Assembly: GCA_963823045.1 (NCBI GenBank)
Contig: CAWGKA010000006.1
Coordinates: forward strand, 1-41,539
Source: JADLGL01 sp963823045
Lineage (GTDB): Bacteria; Pseudomonadota; Alphaproteobacteria; Rhizobiales; Kaistiaceae
DNA length: 41,539 nucleotides
Reading direction: 5' to 3'
Shown piece after piece: positions 37,463 to 41,539 of this stretch (within the stretch, counting starts at the first letter, position 1; each line of letters starts with the position of its first letter). The notes under the pieces are model-generated. The model had not been told where the DNA came from, did no database searches, and saw nothing but the letters and a program-made list of their open reading frames with translations. Position numbers and translations under genes: made by a program.

Positions 37463-38377
37463 TCAGCCGGCTCCGCCGCCGGCCGTCATCAGCCAGGCCT
37501 CGCCGCAGGCCTTGGCGAGTTCGCGGACGCGCAGGATGTAGCTCTGCCGCTCGGTCACCGAGATGACGCCGCGGGCGTCGAGCAGATTGAAGGCGTGGCT
37601 CGCCTTGATGCACTGGTCATAGGCCGGCAGCGCCATCAGCTGGCGATCGCCGGAGCGGCCGGCATCGAGCAGCGCCTTGCACTCCTTCTCGGCGTCGGCG
37701 AAGTGCCGGAACAGAAGCTCGACGTCGGCATACTCGAAATCGTAGCGCGAGAACTCCTGCTCGGCCTGCAGGAAGATGTCGCCATAGGTGACCTTCTCGG
37801 CGCCCTCGCGGCCGTTGAAATTGAGGTCGAAGACGTTCTCGACGCCCTGGACATACATCGCCAGGCGCTCAAGCCCGTAGGTGAGTTCGCCCGCGACCGG
37901 CGCGCATTCGACGCCGGCGACCTGCTGGAAATAGGTGAACTGCGACACCTCCATGCCGTCGCACCAGCACTCCCAGCCGAGGCCCCAGGCGCCCAGGGTC
38001 GGGCTCTCCCAATCGTCCTCGACGAAGCGGATGTCGTGCAGATGGAGGTCGACGCCGATCGCTTCCAGCGACTTCAGATAGAGGTCCTGCAGGTCCGGAG
38101 GGCTCGGCTTCAGGATGACCTGGAACTGATAATAGTGCTGCAGCCGGTTGGGGTTCTCGCCATAGCGGCCGTCCTTCGGCCGGCGCGAAGGCTGGACATA
38201 GGCGGCCTTCCACGGCTTCGGGCCGAGCGAGCGCAGCGTCGTCGCCGGATGAAACGTGCCGGCGCCCATCTCCATGTCGTAGGGCTGCAGGATGACGCAG
38301 CCATAGGCCGCCCAGTAGGTCTGCAGCGTCAGGATGAGGTCCTGGAACGACCCACGCGGGTTGAGGTCGGATGACAT
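37463..38377 (-). CDS. glyQ: Glycyl-tRNA synthetase alpha subunit
   Basis: This intact 304-residue class II synthetase subunit forms the aminoacylating half of the alpha2beta2 enzyme with GlyS. I chose ATG 38377 (MSSDLNPRGSFQDLI); an upstream in-frame ATG would add 7 residues. Family sequence includes 'LTLQTYWAAYGCVILQPYD', 'MGAGTFHPATTLRSLGPKPW', 'YVQPSRRPKDGRYGENPNR', 'DDWESPTLGAWGLGWE', 'WCDGMEVSQFTYFQQ' and 'ELTYGLERLAMYVQGV'. It is separated from glyS by the DUF559 gene and the palindromic repeat. Confidence 0.97.
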   Translation of the reverse strand: MSSDLNPRGSFQDLILTLQTYWAAYGCVILQPYDMEMGAGTFHPATTLRSLGPKPWKAAYVQPSRRPKDGRYGENPNRLQHYYQFQVILKPSPPDLQDLYLKSLEAIGVDLHLHDIRFVEDDWESPTLGAWGLGWECWCDGMEVSQFTYFQQVAGVECAPVAGELTYGLERLAMYVQGVENVFDLNFNGREGAEKVTYGDIFLQAEQEFSRYDFEYADVELLFRHFADAEKECKALLDAGRSGDRQLMALPAYDQCIKASHAFNLLDARGVISVTERQSYILRVRELAKACGEAWLMTAGGGAG

Positions 38378-38413
38378 GGAAGCGCCCGGCTTTGGCAAAA
38401 AGACCTCGGCGAG

Positions 38414-38629
38414 CTAGCTGCCGGGCCGGCCTAGGTCAAGCGCCTGGTCGTGGCGCGGCTGCCGATCGTGCTCGGACTGGCGGTAGACGCCGGTGGCCGG
38501 ATCGCGCTCCAGCGTCTTGGCATCCGCGCTGCGGCGGCTCGTCGCCCCGTCGGCCGGCGGCGGCACGAAGCGCTTCCACAGCACCAAGGTGATCACGGCG
38601 ACGATGGCAAGGACGATAAACTGGCTCAT
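38414..38629 (-). CDS. Small single-pass membrane protein
   Basis: A 71-residue protein from ATG 38629 starts with one hydrophobic helix ('QFIVLAIVAVITLVLWKRFV') and continues with a charged, proline-poor cytoplasmic tail rich in Asp, Arg and Gln ('LERDPATGVYRQSEHDRQPR'). I do not know a function. Short membrane proteins occur at this position between glyQ and the methyltransferase in related genomes, as I recall. Confidence 0.65.
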   Translation of the reverse strand: MSQFIVLAIVAVITLVLWKRFVPPPADGATSRRSADAKTLERDPATGVYRQSEHDRQPRHDQALDLGRPGS

Positions 38630-38702
38630 TGCGGGCGTTCCCCTGCCGCTTGCTGGCGGTGGCGCAATCTTCGCACCGAAGCCGCCGCGCCTCAAGCCGC
38701 GG

Positions 38703-39533
38703 TCATTGCCGTTGAGATGGGGGCGCCGCGCCGCCGCGCCAAGGCGGGTGGATTTCGCCGAGGCCGGCGCCATGGCGGAGGATCGCTTCGAGCGGCGGGG
38801 CGAAGCCGTTGCCCTCCGCCTCATGAAGGACGAGGCCGGGCAGGACGGTCGGGCTCGCCTTGCGGCCCTTGATGGCGCCAGCAAGGAGCAGCTCGGCCGC
38901 AGCGCCTGGGCGTGGATGCAGCGGCAGCAGCGTCGCCGCGCCGAAACGGCCCGATAGGCCGGCGATGAGATCAGGCAGCATCGAGGCCCTAACGATGGCG
39001 ACCAGCGTTCCGCCGGGCGCCAGCAGCCAGGCGGCGGCGCGAAACCATGCGTCGAGGCCTCCGGCTAGGATGTGGGCGGCGGCGCGGCTTTCCGAGGGCG
39101 AAGCGCTGACACGGTCGGCGGCATGGAAAGGCGGGTTGGTGAGCACCGCCGAGGCGCCTTCGCGCGGCAGGCCGGCGGCAAGCCGATCGGCTTCCGGTGC
39201 GGTGATGTCGATCTCGGCGACGCGGACGCGGCCGGCAAAGGCGCGATTGGCCGGCAAGGTCAGCGCCAGCCGGGCGCAGTCGGCGAGCGCAGGCTCGCGT
39301 TCGGCGAGGAGGATTTCAGCCGCGGTGCAGCGCGTCGCGGCACAGAAACCGGCGATGCCTGCGCCGGCGCCGAGGTCAACGATCGTACCGGTCGTCCCGG
39401 TGTCCAATGATGCGCCGAGCAGCACCGCTTCGAGGCCGGAGCGGTGATGGCCGGAAGCCGGCTGCACCGCCTCGACGCGGCCACCGAGAAAGGCGTCGAT
39501 CGTCGTTTGGCCCCTGAAATGCGGGCGGATCAC
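38703..39533 (-). CDS. TrmN6-like N6-adenine tRNA methyltransferase
   Basis: This intact 276-residue SAM-dependent methyltransferase has motif I 'TIVDLGAGAGIAGF' near residue 51 and the amino-methyltransferase motif IV 'AVLTNPPFHAADRV' near residue 130. That NPPF motif marks N6-adenine or glutamine methyltransferases; the closest group is tRNA1(Val) A37 methyltransferase (TrmN6/YfiC-like). Its ATG at 39533 overlaps the stop of the DUF2007 gene (ATGA), so they are coupled. The proline- and glycine-rich C-terminus ('HPPWRGGAAPPSQRQ') is unremarkable. Confidence 0.85.
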   Translation of the reverse strand: MIRPHFRGQTTIDAFLGGRVEAVQPASGHHRSGLEAVLLGASLDTGTTGTIVDLGAGAGIAGFCAATRCTAAEILLAEREPALADCARLALTLPANRAFAGRVRVAEIDITAPEADRLAAGLPREGASAVLTNPPFHAADRVSASPSESRAAAHILAGGLDAWFRAAAWLLAPGGTLVAIVRASMLPDLIAGLSGRFGAATLLPLHPRPGAAAELLLAGAIKGRKASPTVLPGLVLHEAEGNGFAPPLEAILRHGAGLGEIHPPWRGGAAPPSQRQ

Positions 39534-39763
39534 TTGGATTTCGGGCGTCGCAATTCGCCGGCGATGCCGGCCTCCTCCAGGATCTGGCGAGCCCGCCTTG
39601 CGTCGTCGGGGCCAACCATGAGACGCCGTGCCAGGACTCCGATGGAGCCTTCGAGGACGCTCATATTCTGGTCGAAGATATGGCTTTCGATCCCGGCGTC
39701 CTTGAGTACTGCCTGGGCGAATGACAGCAGCACCGGGTCATTGGTCCTCATCAGCTCTTCCAT
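39530..39763 (-). CDS. DUF2007 family protein (putative signal-transducing)
   Basis: A 77-residue protein from ATG 39763 ('MEELMRTNDPVLLSFAQAVL'). The family core is 'AGIESHIFDQNMSVLEGSIG' followed by 'RRLMVGPDDARRARQILEEAG'. An upstream in-frame start at 39835 would add 24 residues but lacks similarity. The function is unknown; it is a small ferredoxin-like-fold domain often beside polyprenyl synthase genes in alphaproteobacteria. It diverges from the polyprenyl synthase gene with about 135 bases between. Confidence 0.85.
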   Translation of the reverse strand: MEELMRTNDPVLLSFAQAVLKDAGIESHIFDQNMSVLEGSIGVLARRLMVGPDDARRARQILEEAGIAGELRRPKSK

Positions 39764-39898
39764 CGGCGCGGCATTTCCTCCCGTTAGGCGGCGGAAGGTA
39801 AGGGTTCCGGCGCGGTCAAACAATCTGGCTTCCACGGGTGGCTTGTTGCGGCGAGGCCGGTTGCCTATTGTCGCGCCTCTTTCCGGGAGGAATGCCTT

Positions 39899-40912
39899 TT
39901 GGGAGTTGTTGTTGCGCTTGACGAGGACAAGCGCCGCGGCCGGGGATCGAGCCGCTCTCCGCGCTCGTCAAGGACGATCTGGCGCAGGTGAACCAGCTGA
40001 TCATCGACCGGGCCGGATCGGACGTCGCGATGATCCCGGAGGTCGCCAACCATCTCATTTCCTCCGGCGGCAAGCGCCTCCGGCCGATGCTGACGCTCGC
40101 CGCGGCGCGGATGTGCGGCTATGCCGGCTCCGGCCATGTGAAGCTCGCGGCCGGCGTCGAGTTCATGCACACGGCGACGCTCCTCCATGACGATGTCGTC
40201 GACGACAGCGACCTCCGCCGCGGCAAGCTCGCAGCGCGGATGGTCTGGGGCAATTCGGCCAGCGTCCTCGTCGGCGATTTCCTGCTCGGCCAGGCCTTCA
40301 AGATGATGGTCGAGGTCGGCTCGCTGGAAGCGCTCTCGATCCTTTCCGACGCGGCTGCGGTCATCGCCGAGGGCGAGGTGCGCCAGCTCGCCGCCGCCAA
40401 GAGCCTGGCGACGACCGAGGACGAATATCTCGCCATCGTCTCGGCAAAGACGGCCTCGCTGTTCGCGGCATCGGCCGAAGTCGGGCCGGTGCTGGCGACG
40501 CGGCCGCAAGCCGAGCGCGCCGCGTTCCGATCCTATGGCGCCAATCTCGGGCTCGTCTTCCAGCTGATCGACGACGTCCTCGATTATGGCGGCAATTCCA
40601 ACGACCTCGGCAAGGCGATCGGCGACGATTTCCGCGAGGGCAAGATCACGCTGCCGCTCGTGCTTGCTTACCGCCGCGGCTCCGATGAGGACCGCGACTT
40701 CTGGCCCGGGTGGTCGAGCAGAACGAAATCGGCGAGGGCGACCTCGCTCACGCCATCGCCTTGCTGAAGCGGCATCGTGCCCTCGACGACACGATCGAAC
40801 GGGCCCGCCATTTCGGCGAGTGGCGCGGGACGCCCTGGCGCCCCTCCCGTCATCGCCGTTCAAGTCGGCGCTTCTCGAGGTGGTCGATTTCTGTATCGAG
40901 CGCGCCCACTGA
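39899..40912 (+). CDS. Long-chain polyprenyl diphosphate synthase (octaprenyl/decaprenyl type, frameshifted)
   Basis: This prenyltransferase makes the side chain of ubiquinone. The first Asp-rich motif is 'LLHDDVVDDSDLRRG' (about 40188-40230) and the second 'LVFQLIDDVLDYGGNSNDLG'; 'SSGGKRLRPMLTLAAARMC' and 'DFREGKITLPLVLAYRR' are also typical. Small residues before the first motif (HTATLL) suggest a long product. The likely start is TTG 39899 (LGVVVALDE) behind GGGAGG. Breaks near 39940, 40707 and 40830 are repairable by single bases, and the C-terminus is 'SALLEVVDFCIERAH'. The repaired length of about 338 residues is normal. Confidence 0.9.
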
Positions 40913-40984
40913 AACTGCTAGTTGCAAGCGCCACGGCAAAATGACCATCCTCCACCCGCCCACCCCCCAGGCCCGATAAAGACG

Positions 40985-41539
40985 ATGCGCATCAGATTCC
41001 GTCTTGTCTCGATTTTGGCTGCCGTCGCAACGGCTTCGACGGTCTTCGCGGCCCCTGGCGTGGCGCAGGCGCAACCCGCCCTGGTGAGCACGGTCGGCGC
41101 CTATCTGGCGGCGCGGGCGGTCCTTGGTCCGCAACGATCCGGGGCCGCGGCGAGTTTATTATCGCATCGTCCATGACCGCAACCCCGGCAATTCCACCCT
41201 GGTCACGACGATCATCAGCCTGTGGGTCGAAGCCGGCCAGGTCGACCAAGGCGCTGCCGATGGCGCGGTCGGCGATCTCGTCGGAGCCGGGCAACGAGCC
41301 GGCGCGACTGGTGCTAGCCGCCGACGCGATCGGAGCGGCAGTTCGACGTTGCCGCCGGACATCTCGACGCCATTTCCGGTGATGCCGGTCGGACGCCACC
41401 ACCGGCATTCTCGGCGCGTGGATCCAGGCCGGAGAGGGCGACATAGACGGCGCCCTGGCCACGCTCGAGGGCATGGATTCGTCCGACCTCTTCCAGTCCT
41501 TCCACGCCGCGCTGATTGCCGACATGGCCGGCCGCAGTG
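40985..41539 (+). CDS. TPR-repeat exported protein, N-terminal part (frameshifted, runs off window)
   Basis: The start ATG 40985 opens a signal peptide ('RLVSILAAVATASTVFAAPG', cleavage near 'VAQAQ'). The following sequence in different frames reads 'GAYLAARAV', 'YYRIVHDRNPGNSTLVTTII', 'SLWVEAGQVDQ', 'NEPARLVLAADAI', 'FDVAAGHLDAISGD' and 'LGAWIQAGEGDIDGALATLEGMD', which is the helix-turn-helix pattern of tetratricopeptide repeats. Such alphaproteobacterial proteins are periplasmic and of unknown role. Breaks are near 41128, 41258, 41325 and 41392. The gene continues beyond the window. Confidence 0.75.

Overview
The window looks like a chromosomal segment of a high-GC alphaproteobacterium, most likely of the order Hyphomicrobiales (Rhizobiales). 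The evidence is the gene neighbourhoods: glyQ and glyS separated by a DUF559 gene, a small membrane protein / TrmN6-like methyltransferase / DUF2007 / polyprenyl synthase block, a TIGR02301-type protein beside a Nudix hydrolase, and a NadQ-like regulator next to nadABC. No phage, insertion sequence, CRISPR array or rRNA operon was seen.

Layout. (1) 1-5.9 kb: start of a leftward ABC ATPase, then a rightward cluster of a YVTN beta-propeller protein, a substrate-binding protein of the PQQ-dependent alcohol dehydrogenase system type, and a complete nitrate/sulfonate/taurine-type (NMT1/SsuABC-like) transporter. (2) 6.0-18.2 kb: a GlgE-pathway alpha-glucan operon (glgX, malQ, glgE, treS, maltokinase, glgB), interrupted by one leftward GNAT gene. 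TreS and maltokinase turn trehalose into maltose-1-phosphate, GlgE polymerises it, GlgB branches the polymer, and GlgX and MalQ trim and recycle it. (3) 18.2-24.4 kb: a PhoD-like phosphatase, a tri-haem cytochrome c lipoprotein, tRNA-Gln and tRNA-Pro, a small membrane protein, an exported collagen-like protein and a DUF1499 protein. (4) 24.4-30.8 kb: Nudix hydrolase, TIGR02301 protein, dihydroorotase, a YgfZ-like protein, an HD hydrolase, the NadQ-like regulator and a SleB-type cell wall hydrolase. (5) 30.8-34.4 kb: leftward nadA-nadB-nadC (de novo NAD synthesis) behind a perfect 21-bp palindrome. (6) 34.6-41.5 kb: glyS, DUF559 gene, glyQ, small membrane protein, methyltransferase and DUF2007 protein, all leftward; then a rightward polyprenyl diphosphate synthase and the start of a TPR protein.

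A dominant technical feature is that about half the genes carry one or more single-base frameshifts, many of them in short runs of one base. They hit housekeeping genes (glyS, nadA, nadB, nadC, polyprenyl synthase) that should be functional, so I treat them as consensus or assembly errors, not decay. Coordinates of such genes are full extents spanning several reading frames.

The most interesting biology is the union of PQQ/lanthanide-associated periplasmic proteins with an SsuABC-like transporter, the palindromic operator in front of nadA with its likely regulator encoded nearby, and the compact complete GlgE pathway. I found no convincing wholly new system; the first of these is the best candidate for something undescribed.
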